A stretch of 64,000 bases of DNA from Diadema setosum (lineage: Eukaryota > Echinodermata > Echinoidea > Diadematoida > Diadematidae), in NCBI GenBank assembly GCA_033980235.1, contig CM067064.1:2096501-2160500 (forward strand). The letters are read 5' to 3'. A program made the position numbers and the translations under genes. Positions 32,301-47,300 of this stretch are shown here, piece by piece. The first letter of the stretch is position 1. Each line of letters opens with the position of its first letter. The notes under the pieces are model-generated. The model searched no databases. It was not told the DNA's origin and saw nothing but the letters and a program-made list of their open reading frames with translations.

Positions 32301-35300
32301 CCTCACACTGAAATTTTCACATTGTCGACTGTGTGACCACATTGTTAATACACTGTGAGACACTGTTCTTTCCAACAGGCTCGGTATACCCGATGGATTT
32401 TGTGGACGCCCACTATTATGGTACCTTTATAGTTGCTGCAGTTGCTCCTTGTTTCCGTAGAAAGTGTTCAGAGTATAAAGTTCTAGATAATCATATCTCT
32501 TCCTTAAAATCGTATCATTGGTGTGAGAGGGGCCCACACTCTACAAGCGCTGTTTTTTTAGTGGGTCCCTCCGGTGTTTTTTTTTTTTTTTTTTTTCACA
32601 CAATGCATATTGACATTTATTTCACTTTCGTTACTCTGGCAACCATTGTAATGTACCCTTACTGTAAGTTTTGTTTATTGTTTTCTTTGTATGAATTTAC
32701 ATGCATCATTTTTGTCACTGAAGAGAGTGAGATTTGTGTTTATATATTATTTTATCGTGAAAAAAAAACCCGAAATAAATATGACTTGAACTGAATTGAC
32801 TGAGATTGAAAACGTTCAGTCACATAAGTGATAATGAAAACACTTGTTACGGACTACTTCGTCAGAAAAATAAGAAACCGAAAAAATATTCCAGTCGTTT
32901 CGTGCTGTATCACATCATTTTTATCATGATTTAGTTTTATTCTGCTATTCATTAATTATATTATCGACGTACAGAAAAATAACAAATTCGCTTTCTTTTG
33001 AGCGATTTATTGTTCATGTTCATGTTATTGCTATGTAATGTTATGTAATGTCTGTGAACCTGTACCTTCTTTGTATTTTTCGTTTGTGTGTGCGTGTTTG
33101 TGTGTGTATTTGTATGCGTTTTTACATATTTTTTGGATCAATTGTATTAAAACACTGGTCTATTGTTTCAGGGCAACACAAGTCACCTGTTAGTGTGACT
33201 TCTCGGGAAATGTCCTCATCGGATCTCTGCATAGCTGTCTTATTCCGTATAAATTCATGCTTGTGATTGATTTGAGCTGAATGGAATAGATGTATTTGAA
33301 ATGTTTGATTCACTTGCAGAGATCTCAAAAGTATGTTCATCGCGGAATTTTTAATTGATTCTGAAATTGGCAGCACGTTTCAAGGCATAGAAATTCCTAT
33401 TTCTTTCTCAGAGTGCTCTCGTCTGGGTAAATCTTTTGAGGACAGGGTGATGACTTTTGCGGCAAACTTCTCTCTGGCAGCTTGGGGTTAAATTTATTCT
33501 TCCAATTTACTGTGAATAAAAGACTGCAACCAGAGCCATCTTGGCCCCATTTCATAAAAGATGCTAGGATAGCATATTAGTCTTGCTGGAATAGCAAATT
33601 CCTACACCAACAGTCAATCAGGAAGATGGATTCTTGTTGTTACCATGACAACTGCCACTTTAGCAAGAGTTGCTATCATAACATCATTTTTTTTTTTTTT
33701 TTTTTGTTAATGGGACGCTGGTAGTAATATTATAGTGCGCCCTCTTCAATGTGAGTGAGGATAACGTACAAACGAAGAATTCACACCGCTGAACTCTATA
33801 GAGTTCAGTGATTCACACCGTACTCTCTGGCACTCGAATAAAGTACTAGTACCATGTATTAGGGAGCTTTAGATTTTCACGACGCGGCCGAGAGAAAAAC
33901 ATTATGTTCTACGCATTCTCAAAATCGTTAATCAAAGTCGATTTTGCCTCGTCCGAGTTGTCCCGACGCGTCGCGACGAGCTGTGGGCAATTTTTGTGTC
34001 CGCTCAAAGTCATGGCGCAGAGAGCTACTTCATGCAATGATTACAGTGTATGGGGGCGCCATTTTACGTTGTATAGGCTGCGTCTTCGCGAAATCTAATC
34101 TACTTTGCAACATGACGCAGGGAGAGAGGAGAACGGAAAACGCAATCGTCGTCTAACGTCCGTACCCATCGCTAATCTAAAGCTCCTTATCATTTGCCAG
34201 AAGTTGTGCTTGGAGAATGAGTACTATATAGACCTATACACAGGTTGTGTACTATTTGCCGCAACTTCATCTTTCATATCATCCTCAATTTAATCTTCCA
34301 GACTTTTTTCTTACTTTTAACTGATGTTTTTTTCTTCTGAGGGGCCCACATCCTACAAGCTTTGTCTTTTTATTGGGTCCCTCCATTTTTCGAATTATCC
34401 ACATTGTTTACTTACTTCATATCACTTGAGTTTTATGATAATGTATAATTATAGTAAGGTGCTGCAATCATTGTACATTCCTTTCATCCTACATAGTTTT
34501 ACGCACCCTATATTCTGTTACCAAAAAAGTACGATTGTGTCAAAAAATGGAATAAAAATCGAAATTTTCCAAACTTAAAGGGCTACCCTTTGAAAATAAA
34601 ACGGAACGAATAAAAATAAACACTGGGCCTCTAAAACGCAAGTACCACTTAACCATTGTATTATGAACTTTGATATTTTGTGTTCTCTGAGCGCCTATTG
34701 GGACAAAACCTCCTAGCACTGTACACACTGTCAACTTCCCCAGTTCTTAAATATTGGGCAATGCTGATGATTTTTGTATTTAATTTGTCTGTTTGTTTTT
34801 TCTTGGTCTTTTGATTTTGTTGATGTTTCATCACTTCAACTTCAAACTACTCAATATTGATTGCCAGGAGCACAACGTAAGATAATTTCAAGTGTGTACA
34901 CTCCGTAAGAGAGAGAGAGAGAGAGACAAACAGAGAGAGACAGAGAGAGTTTGAGTTTGAGTTTGAGTTTATTTATTTTACCACGGTAAAAAGCTTGCTA
35001 TCAGCTAAAAGCTGTTTTTCAGCAAGGCCGTGAAATGATAACAAAAACATAGAAATCATACAATGAAGAGAAATACAAAAAAGCCATAATAATTACAAAC
35101 GAACGCAAAAAAAAAAGAAAAGTGAAAAAAGACACAAAGTATGCAAAGTGTAACATAAAAATTATATACAATAAACACAAGAAATCAAAACGAGAATTGA
35201 GGAAAAGAATTATACAGAAATACACAAAGGTTTGAAGAAATTGACAATCATAATATCACATTGCAAACAGATTTAAACGTTTGAAAATAACAGACGAGCT

Positions 35301-38300
35301 TCTAACGAAAAGGGGGGGGGGGGCAAATGAATTGACACACCTGTTCTGTGAGCAAATATTTGATTATACAAATTTAACACTTGGATATAAGTTGAATATA
35401 AATTGTTTCAATCATACAAATCTTTTCTTTATTTCTGTTATAAATAATTTGATGTCATTAAATGTCCTGAGATTCAAAGGGAGATCGTTAAAGAGCTTAG
35501 AAGCTGAATATAGTGCGCTTTTTCTTAAAAAAATTGTTGTTGTTGTTATTTCAAAGATCGAAAGAAGAGAGAGAGAGAGAAATGGGGCCCTATACAAATA
35601 ATTTGCCCCAGACAGCACTTATAACATAAAACAAACATTATAGATCTTAAAGAGATATAAACAAGAATATTAAATGCATACCAAGTCTCCTCGAGGGAGC
35701 TCATATCGTCTCCACGAGGGAGCTCATATTGTCTCCACAAAGGAGCTCATAAAGTCTCCACGAGGGAGCTCATATTGTCTCCATAAAGGAGCTCATTACG
35801 TCTCCACGAGGGAGCTCATATGATATTGATGAATACCTCATATTATTCTTCAGACAAACTCAAATAACTACACAATACACGCGCGCGTGTACCGCACACT
35901 AACTCATCCACGTGCACACACTCAACCACATACACACACCTTCAACCACGCACAGACACATCCATATCATGGTTCAACCCAAAATAATGTACAGTATTTA
36001 AATAGAGCACACACACAATGATATGTTTTTTACAAAATAGATAAAATTACTATAACTGTATCATTGTTTCGAAAGAAAGAAAGAAGAAGAAAAATATATA
36101 TATACAGTGTTTATATCAAGGAGCTCTAAGGCGTTGATACAGAAAAATATTTGCATATACAGAAAAATATTTGCAGTGTTTATATCAAGGAGCTCTAAGG
36201 CGTTGACACAGAAACATATTTGCAGCAAACAACGGAGAAATATGATACAGATATAATCCTGGAATCGAAGACGTGTGAGTATACCTGCGGGCTTCAAGCC
36301 CCAAAAAATAAAAAAGTACAATTTAGTGCCAGAAAGTGGGAGTCATAATAATCTTCAAAATAAATTCAAACCACAGATTTAAAGTATTAATTAGGTGCAG
36401 GCGACTCATACGAAAGGGGATTAACAAACATTTTAAGTTGTTCTCACCACAAAAATGATGAACGGTTTATCATTTATAAAAAAAAATTGGTTCGTGGTTT
36501 TGGGAGAAGAACAGTGGTGTTATCGTTTCGGAGATTGTAATAAGACTGAGATCTAAACTGAATCATGGAAGACAGTGAATCAGGGGCGAGGTTATGGAGC
36601 AATTTAAAGATGATTGTCAAAGCCTGAATCTCCCGTCGATTTTTCAATGGTTTAACATCGGTGGTACTATACAGAGCTTCTCTATTGAAGCGACCATCAA
36701 CTCCCAGGATTAGGCGGAGACACCTGTTTTGTAAAGTTTGAAGCTTTGCAAGTTGGGAAGCATGACCATTCATCCAAACCATACTACAATAGTCCAGCTG
36801 TGGCTGAATCAATGTTTGGTAAAGTATCAATGAGGTTCTCTGGTCGAGGTATTGACGGACACGTTTTACCGCGTGAAACGTTTTCAAAGTCTTTTTCTTC
36901 ATTTCTTCTATTTGGGGTGTCCACGTTAAACTGCTGTCAAGGATAACGCCAAGATATTTGCACTTGGAAACTCTTTGCAATTTACTGTTTTGAATGGAAA
37001 GATGCACATTTTCAAACTTGCGTAACAATCCCTTTGAACCGACCAACATAAAATGACATTTTTCTATATTAAGGAGGAAATGATTATCTAAGAACCATTT
37101 TGACATCGACTTTAAATCATCATTCATAACCTTTTCTAATACTCTTGGGTCTTTCGCGGCAAAATATAAACAAGTGTCGTCCGCGTAGAGAGAAGGAAAG
37201 AGAGAAAGTGAAGGTGTAAACATTGTCAGCTTGCGTGTTGTCGATTGCCCGTTCGCACCTGTTTGTTTGTAATACCTTTACCCTTTTGCGAATGCTTGGG
37301 TTACGCAATAATGCGATGTGCATAATGCGTATGCTTGTGTTGATGTGTTCCAACTGCAATGTATGCTCCTTAGCGTTTTCCAAAAGGTGTACGCTGTGTA
37401 ATGTTAGTTATTTCATAAGCAAATTGTATGTGATATTGATATGTTGTGTCACTGTGTAAGCTACTTCAAATCGCCCCGTCAGCTTCCATCAACTACTGTC
37501 CATGGTAGTTGTTTTGATACTATTCATAGATAGATAGATAAATAGATAAATAAATAGATAGAAGAACAGATAAATGAATAAATGAGTAAATAAATGAGTG
37601 AATTAATTCGAATGAACGTATGAATGTATGAATGAATGAATAAATGGACAAATAAATAGATAAATGAATAAATTAATATTAGATAGATGAATAAATGATA
37701 AAATAAATAAATGTTGCGTTTGTTCTTTTTTGGTTGTATTTTCAGAGTGTGCAACCTCCGCCTGTGACACTACGAACGCAAATTGTGTGGACGAAGGCGA
37801 CTATGGATATGCAACATGTCAGTGCATCGGGCAATATGCTGGACGTAACTGCAACCGGTCCGTCGACAGTAAGTCTTCAAATAATGATTTCAGATTTATG
37901 ACTTATTGTAATCTTTACAATTATCTATGTTGAATATTGTTTCGGCAAGTGCTGCCATCTCCATATACACTTCAGCTGTTCAGCCCAAACACAAACCGTC
38001 AAAAAGATGGTTCTAGTTAATGTTCAATTAAAGAATATGTCTCTTGCCATGGTGATGTAATTATCCTTTTATACGGGTGCCGAAAATTAAACAAGCATTT
38101 TAAAATAAAGAAAAGCCACAAAAAAAAAGGATGACATTCGTGTTTATTCGCTTGGTATGAAGCCTGTGGTGTTATGTTTTGATTTAGCCAATTCTTTACT
38201 CTTCATTAAGCACTTCAATACTTACCTTTAGTGTAACATGTTTATATATTATATATTATATATATAATTATATTTATATAAAAGAAGGAGTCTCGAATAC

Positions 38301-41300
38301 GCCATCTGTAGTTCAAACAAGAAGGTTTTTATTCACAAAATTTATATATATATATATATATAACTTTTTCTTTTTGCTCAAAGTTTTCACTATTTATTAT
38401 TTGTTTCTGGTCAGTTTTCCCTTTCTTTTTTTTCAATATATATTACAAAAAAAATAAAAAAGCTTCATCGCTTCGGCGATCCTTCGCATTTATTTCAAAG
38501 TTGATTTAGGCCTACATCCTTTGGGTTTATGTCAGGTTAATCACATGTTGATGGATGTGTGTGTGTGACACACATACACACACTATAGCTTCTGACCACA
38601 CGAGCAAAGAGAATTAAGGGTTTGGGACGAACGCAGAACTAGGGCTTTCAATAGCTCAGATATTGGTTGGCATCCACCTGTCTCTGTCTCTCGGGACAAT
38701 GGCATACACCCTGCATAAAACACCAGTTTATTTCTTGCTGGAACATTTCCTGCTTTGACTATAAAATAAGCCAACTCTTGAATAGCAGTCTCTGCTACAC
38801 TTGAAAGAGGTGGGCATATATACATCTCATTATATGAAATACAAAAATTTCGGGCTCCCTTCCATTTATCAAATGATTATGAATCTGAGAGAAAATTGTT
38901 CATATAATTGTTGAAAATATGTATGCATAAGAGTATGTGCACATTATGATATTGTAGCAGAAAGCTTGTCAGAAGTAGTTTGAAGCGAAACAACAACAAA
39001 ATAACTTATCGGAAAAATTTCCGCTCAACATGCTTAAGATTAACTTCGGGGTTAATTGATTGCAACTGAAGGAAAACACTGGTACAGCAGTGTACTCGTA
39101 ATTCCAGCTCAAAGAATGAGTGCGGGTTTCTCTGTTCGCATTTTTATCATAAGTACATTGAATAATTGTGGTGAATATTGCAGACACTGATCTGTATGTA
39201 AGTTTGTTACTGAGAAACCAGTGGTTGCGGGATACTCATGTCATTCAGTGAATCAATTTTGAAAGAGGGCGCTGTTAATTGTATAATATTCCAAATTGGA
39301 ACCAAAGAGGTTTTTCTATTAATACATGTAGTGGATAGTGAGTATCACCTCTTTAGCTGAAGCACACCTATAGATGGTTCACATTTATTTTTTCCGATTT
39401 TCGCATATTACAATGACTGGTAGTGACATTTGATATCGATAGGACAGCTGATACAGTAACTTCGCCAATACATTAATTCTTTCGCACAGAAAACTTCTTA
39501 CTTTTTTTTATAAATTATTAATGTTCACATGATTTTGTTTGTAGATGGAAAATGAATTAAATGAAAAAAAAAAATGAAATGAAATGAAAATGGAACTTGT
39601 GTGGGGAGAACTAGTACTAGTATTATTAAATAAAATAATTTGTAGTAAAAAGACGTAGTGTGTTGTACCATATTCAATATATTATTCATATTATGTTTGA
39701 GAATATTGCTGGGGAAAATGTTATGCTATACAGAGAATAAATAAATCAGATCGAACCGAATCAAAAGAAGTTATCTCTTGTTGAAACCTTACAGTCTTTT
39801 TGCTTTGTCTTTCTTGATTTCAGTACAGGTTTGTGAAAGCGGTCATATCTACGAACAGAATGCTCTGGTTCAAAGTGATGGGTACCCAGCCGAGCTCCCC
39901 CACAGGTTCTCGTGCTTTTTCCTGGTGCGAATGCACGGTGTCACAACGATCAATTTGACAGTCATAGATTTTAGTTTGGAAAAGTCAAAAGATTTCTTCA
40001 TTGTGGGATTTGATTATTATCCAGACTTCAGTTCTCCAAATAGAACTGAGTATCACAACGGAACAGCGCTGGAATCTCAAGTTATCAACTCTAATCAGTT
40101 CTGGGTTCTAATAGAGACAGATAGAAACGTCCCAAGTGATGGCTACAGCTTCATGTTGAGTGGAGGTAAGGAATAATTATCTTTTTTTTCGCATATGAAA
40201 TAGACAGAGTGCAGAGGTTTTTTTTTTTTGTCCCTTATAGACCCGGTTGTATGGGGATACCTTGAAGTTGGAATTAGGCTAGCTCGGCTCGGATGTATTC
40301 GAGATTCCCCACAATGAATTGTATGCAGGTTTATCACTCAGCTCTATTAAGTACACACACATTCGAAGAATTTTATACCAGGGAGATGAGACGACCGTTA
40401 CAAATAGCTACGGTTCGAGCGGTTGCGTGTATTCGCTGACACGTAGCTGACAGGTGCTATTCGTTGTTTTTGAATGTACCCGTGTGAGCAGCGAATGAAG
40501 ATGGATTCTAACAGACTATCCATGGTTCCTCATGGTACCGCGTCTCCAAAGGAAGTCCTATTTACCTTTGGGACCAGTGATTGAAAAAGAATGTTCAAGA
40601 TATCACATTTGATGCTTATGTATAGATCACTTGTATCAGAAAACATCGTACCAGATAAAACAATCTTATGCAGGAAATCCTGATATACAAGAAAATATCA
40701 CTGCTTCTCTCAATAAACCATTATAACTGCCATGACTGTAGACGGATTATAGTGAAACATTGTATTTCGTTACAGCTATTGTTCACTTTGTGTATATTTA
40801 ACAATACTTATCATAGATTATATTGAAACAGAGCACGATGTCAGAATTCCTTTGCAATGTCACAATTGCCTTGTGACACCATCTCACAAATAGTTTACTA
40901 TTTTATGAGATATAATGATACTTTTTTTTTTCGAATAGTGTTTTCCTTGTCGAACATTAACACAACATTCTGAAATATTACACTTTGCATTCAGACTATC
41001 TGGGTAAGACTATGTGCAGAAAAGACTCCAGAATAATGCCCCTGGAGGCACCGGCCAATTGTTTTAATCAGAAATTCGAAATTAGGCAGAGTATATTTGT
41101 TTTATATTTGGGATCGACAACTTGAATAAAAGGAGGGGAAACATAAGGCGGGAAGTTATGTGGTATATATGCAATGCTGCATGACGTGGAAGGATCCTAC
41201 AGTGACCGTACAGAACTTGGCACGATGTCACGATTGCTTTGTGACGTTTAAGAAAGCGACCGTACTAGCGCAGCGCTCTTTCCATTTCACATTTATGCGT

Positions 41301-44300
41301 ACAAAAAAAAAAATCGTCTTTGCTTTATGATGTCACAATTAATTTGTGACAGCGTTTCATAAACACCGACGTCTTTGTTCAAACATCCCAAATATCAGGA
41401 GGATACCTTGGAGTATCAAAAAGGCTAACATTCTGGAAAACGTCTTGAAATAGTTGAAAACTCATGTATTCACGTGAAAGTTCTTTAAACAAATTAGAAA
41501 AGAATAAACTCTTTATCCAAAACATGATCATGTATACTGTACATATGCTGTATTGAAGTAAGGCAACTTTTTGAACGCATATCATTCTATGGTCTCTCTC
41601 TTATAGATTTGTCCGAATACGTGATCATGTTACCAATTTATGATTACCTTCGTTGATAGGGAAGACATGATATGTTTGCTTTATTCTAGATGGAGACGAC
41701 TGTTTGTCAGAAAGCGTTCCTTGCATGAATGGTGGCACTTGCATTGATCTGTGGCAGAACTATACTTGCATGTGTCCACCTGGATACACTGGCGACAGAT
41801 GCGAAGTGGGTAAGTTATACTTCGCGAGTTTGCAATCGCAGATATATGAAATATGTTTAGAGCTTAGTCTTCAAAACGTTGTTAAACATTTCTTTATCTT
41901 GGGGGGGGGGGGGGACTTGGCATTGAAATAGTAACTCTAGATAGATTCGAAACGATACACTCGTTGTTGTTTGGCATTATAAAGAGCACAATAAAATATC
42001 GAATGTGTTAGGGAATACGCCGAAGGGTTCACCAATATCAAAGCAATTTGGGAGCCCCAGATATTTACCTCAATTCATTTGTTGGCTCATGAGCGAATAG
42101 AATTATTAAGTTATGAAGGAAGAGGGTTGGAAAAGAAGACATCAAATTTGATGAAATTCCCCTCCAAGCAGTCTTCGGGGAAGTGGTAATCTGACCTGTT
42201 TTAAGGTAGCTTTTTTTTTCTTGCCATTGGCACGACAGGCATAATATACCTTTGTATGCCGTGCTTTCTGGTCGATAGGCAGATTGTGACTAAACTGTGT
42301 TAGACAAAAAAAAAAAAAATGATGATGAGTTGTCTTATTATTACACACTAAGGAACACAATTGTTTTAGTTTATACTATGTTTGATATTGAGCTGCATTC
42401 TCAGGTCTGAACACTATCGATTCGGCTACGCATAGAACACTGTTTTTTGAAGACTAAACAAACTGCATGGTGCAGATTATTCGTCGAAAAAACCGTGTTT
42501 AGAAATGAGCTCAGACAATCTGTTTCCATCCCCTTCAATTTCCTTCGTTTCAAATGTACCCCAGATGTTGACTTCTGCCGCTCAGATCCGTGTCTTAATG
42601 GAGGAACCTGTATCAGCGAAATTGGCGGATACACCTGTAATTGCACAGCTAGCTTTACCGGCACTAGATGTGAAACAGGCAAGAGGAAACTTTACTCTAA
42701 CTTTCTTCTTTTTTTCTCTCTGAATGATAATTATTAGCTTATCAAACAAAACATTCTTTAAGAGTAATCACAGATGAAATTACATGGCAATGGCAGTTGG
42801 TTTCGTTGATCATACATTTATATTTTGATGTGTGTTGTCTGTTTTAACTTGTCAAGAGATAAATATATGAGATAATGGATGGAATATTGGACTGCATAGC
42901 CGAAAATGTGACGAAATGATACTGATAATATTCCATAGTGTGTTCCGTATACATGATATGAAAACCTACTCTGTAAAATCAAGTGCACATCTTAAAAAAA
43001 AATATCGAGGCAGTTCGTGTAAAACCGCCAAGGAATAATAATGCCTATGTTGCCAGAGTTGGCATAATCATTCTTTCTGGCATAACTTTACACGTTTCAG
43101 CATCTAGCATTATGCATGACATAATTATGGCTGTTTTTAGCATAATTCTGGCATAATTGCTACAGAAAGGAAATCTCCAGGCGTCTTTTGTACTGTGGTC
43201 TTTCTTGGTTGGTTTGTTAGTTTGGAGGTAATTTTTAGACGAAATTGACAATGAAAAGTTGTGAAGACGTGTTTTTTGTGTAGTTTTTTATTCATTTTGG
43301 CGATTGAGCGCCACAGTTCAGTTAGGAACATAGAATTTGTAGAAAAAAATGGGAGGACGTTTGGGCACCACAATGAGATTGGAAACCATAATGCGATTGG
43401 ATACCACAATGCAATGTTATTTTCGTTTTGTTTTGTTTTGTTTTTGCTTGTCAGCTAATGAGGCACCACAACTGGTTGACTTGAAGTGACATATTTTCAT
43501 GGCAATTTAGTATAATTTTATGCCGCTTCAAGCGCAATCTCATGTTTTTCGCTGGTCGCACTGATATAATGCAGCCAAGTGGTTTCCATTCCTGCTGTGT
43601 GTATAGGACCCTTACATTACTTATGAGCATCTTCCATGCTATATACAGGTATTGTGTTGGTTTCTTCTTCAACTATCGTCGTGAATTCATCGATTTTCTC
43701 AATCATCGAGGGAGAATCAACGCAGTCACTTGGGTTCAGCTTCACATTCTCGCCCTCTGCTCTGGCTACGTACTCCGTCGGAGGTGCCAGTACATCCGAT
43801 CTGTGGGGCTTTGCGGTCTTCTTCAGTGGTAACCCGACGGGCGCGTTTCCCATTGGAGGTACCCCGAATCTGGACACACTGACGGTGACTCAGCGACAGA
43901 CGCTCTGGAGCCCTCCAAACAGTACAACCATAGTAGACATCCAGGCTCCAGACTTGGCTGGAAGTACTGTTTACACCTGCGATGACATGCAGTATTTATG
44001 CGCACGACTGACACAAGGAACCAGCCCGTCTCCTGCCTATGTCCTTCAAGGTGTCCCAACCAACGACTCGCTGCTTGCATGTACCGAAGTCCCATGCAGA
44101 GGTTTGTAGTGTCTTCGGTGTATAGCTTTCTCGAGGAGTCAGCTTGTTTGGCTCTGTTGTTAATCAGAACACGCTTCATTTGTTCTATTAAATTGAGTTC
44201 TTTCATTTCATAAACAATAAATGTAAATGATATGGAGGAAATCCACGCATCCTGATTGATGTCTTAAAGGGAATTAACAAGCGTTTAAAGCGTTTCACCC

Positions 44301-47300
44301 CAGTGTTTATCATGACTGATCGTTCAGCTTTCACTGTATGGGATATTCCCGATAAACTCACATTATCTGCCGACTCGAATTCACTGCTCTTCGCAAATAT
44401 GCTCTATTGAACAAATATACTGTATTAAACGAAGTTACCTCGTTCTCCACAATGTCATAATTTTATCTTATTTAAACGTCTGAACTATATGATGGCGCTG
44501 TTGCCCCTCTTGCTTACAATTCGTAATCACTGAAAGATGTGAGAAGTGGAAACGTAACATCGCCATCAAAAGAAAGAGGGTGAGATTTAACTTTGATACT
44601 TATGTTGGACCGAAACTTATGAAGCATTGCTTCAACATGATGTCTAAGTTTCACAATGGCGTGAAAACTGAGGTGCAAGTAATAGTGATTCGTTGGACTA
44701 TCTGCCAACAGGTGTTGAGATTACAAACTCGGAACTCTCTGTCACCTCTCCCGGAGCTCTACGCGAAGGAGCGGCGGGACAGACCGTGTCCTTTAACTTT
44801 ACTCTTTCTGCTGGCAACGCGGGAAGCCGTTTGACCGGAACCAACCTCTGGCAGTTTACCGCCTTTGGAAGTCAAACCGCGGACGGGAGCTCAGTGAGTA
44901 CAGACACATACAACGTTCCTCTGACCCCAGGGCAGGGCAGTACTGGCATTGCTTCTGGAGGAACAGCCATCTTTGACAATCTAGGTTTCGAGATCGATCT
45001 TTCTGGTGATGTGAACTGCGCTGATGTGCCTTATATTTGCGTGACAGCATCCCGGGGAGACTCAGCAAGTCCCGCCTTCACCCTCTCCGGTGTCCCAAGC
45101 GACGACGTTCTGACGTCATGTCAACCCGTGACGTGTAGAGGTAACTAATAGTATCTTTTTTTTTCTTTTTTCGGGGGGGGGGGGGGGGCGCTTCACCGTA
45201 CCAACAAGGACCTTGTCTGCACGTTGCTGATAGGAAACAAATACAGTGTACTTAATTTCATCAGACATCTTTTATATACTTACATATATATATATATATA
45301 TATATAAACATTTTGCGAGGAAAAAAAAATATGAATACACTCAACTGTGAAATTTGAAAGGATAGGCTACGTTTCGAGATTTAGACCAGAGTGTAGACCA
45401 TCATAAGTACTTCTTTTATTGCGTGCTGAGAACTATGTTTAGTCGTGGTAGTTTTATAAATTAATGTTGATGTCATTATTGCAAATTTTCAGAACACCTG
45501 CCTCCGAAAAAGCTGAATTGCTGTGTCTTAAAACAGTCATCAGCCCCATCTGATCAAAGAATTGATAACGATTATTGCTGATAGAAACAAAATATTCCAT
45601 TTCATAAAACACCTCTTTAGCATTTTAGATCTTCTACCAAATTGAGTACAGTGTAAGGTTGTAAAGTAAATTCATATAAAGGGATATGTTTCTAGAATCA
45701 AACCAACGTAATTTGTGTCAAGCACACATATACAGGGATATGTTTCTACTATCAAGCCAACTTAATATTAAGCACAAATCTTTTCCATTTTCAATTTCCT
45801 GGCAAACTGAGTACACTTTAAAGTTGAAAAGTACATAGATATCAAGGGATATGTTTGAAGAATGAAACAAGAATGAATTTAAGCGAATATTAAAGTAATG
45901 TGCTTCTATCTTTGTACGCAGCACTAATTTTGTGGTATGCATAGAAACATGTGCAGTCATGCTAGTTTTCAAAATCAACACTGATAGTATTCTTACAAAA
46001 AGGCCAGAACTTCTACGAAATAGCTTCATCGCTGTGTATGAAATCAGCAGGACGAGTAACCAGTGTCATTTTATCACAAGGGTGATGTCCTTAAGGGAAT
46101 TCATCCTTGTCTCTTCCTATTAGTACTAATTGCAGTTGTATGATTTTTTCTTCCATCGTCATGCTGGTCTGACACTTTAACACATGGGATTTTAAGGGTT
46201 TACATTCTGTATTATAAAACATGATTCTATGATATAATAAAGCTTCGAAAAACCATCTGATATCCGAGCAGACCCCATCATTACATCACAATTATTAGAA
46301 AAGGAGATTCCTTCTAGTTCTTAGTTTTTCTTTCATCGTTCTCTAAGCAGCATTTTGCAGAGAGAATATTTTCATACTTACATCACCCTCAAAGGAAGAA
46401 CTGTTTAGTTTTGCCCTATGCATTGCAAGTAATTCTGAATAATATTTATTGTGCAGGAGTTGAGCTGGACAACACCGCCCTCAACGTCACTGGATTCGTC
46501 CTTGAGGGAGAGGAGAACAACGTTAATCTTTATCTCACTTTGTCGGCCAACGCCGGTGGAGGTAGCGCGGTTGGGAGTGGTCTGTGGTCGGTTACCGGCT
46601 TTGCCAGCAATTACGCTAACGGCAGCGGAGTTCGCTTCGGTGAAAACACTATCAATTTGACCCCATCTCAGGCCAATACCACCCTTAATTACGGACAGAC
46701 AGCCACAATTGACGGCCTGATATTCAGCCTTGATCTCCAGAGTGGACCGGTGTGTTCTCAGTTCCGTTATATCTGCGTTGAGATTGAGAAGGGCTCTGCC
46801 CCATCCCCTGACTTCGATCTTACTCCTGCTCAGTCAGTCTCTTGTTATGAGGTTGAATGTAGAGGTAGGTGTTTGAAGAGTTCACGGGCAGAATTGTGTG
46901 GACAACGACAAAAACTTGTAACTTTTTTTTTCAAGAACTTGGCATAACATGTGCCCATCACGAGCCCGACACCCAGGAGTCATACAGACTATGAGTCCGA
47001 CATTAGGAAAGAGAGGTCAATGAGTCCTACACTGGGCAAACAAGGCACACGTGTCCGTCATTCGATTGCATCACGGGGCTGGGACCTTGTTTGCCTACTG
47101 GTGGACTCCTTGGCCTTATTTTCCTATAATGTCGAGTTCATGTTATGACTCGTGGGCTGTGTGAGTCATGGGCGATCTTTAAATGTCGAAATGGTGGTTC
47201 TTCTGACTCGTCGATGTCGGACTCGTGGGATGACCCCAAAATAAATCCCGACTGTTTTTCTCTTTTATTTGTATGGTATCATTGTTTACCTTGCCGTAGA

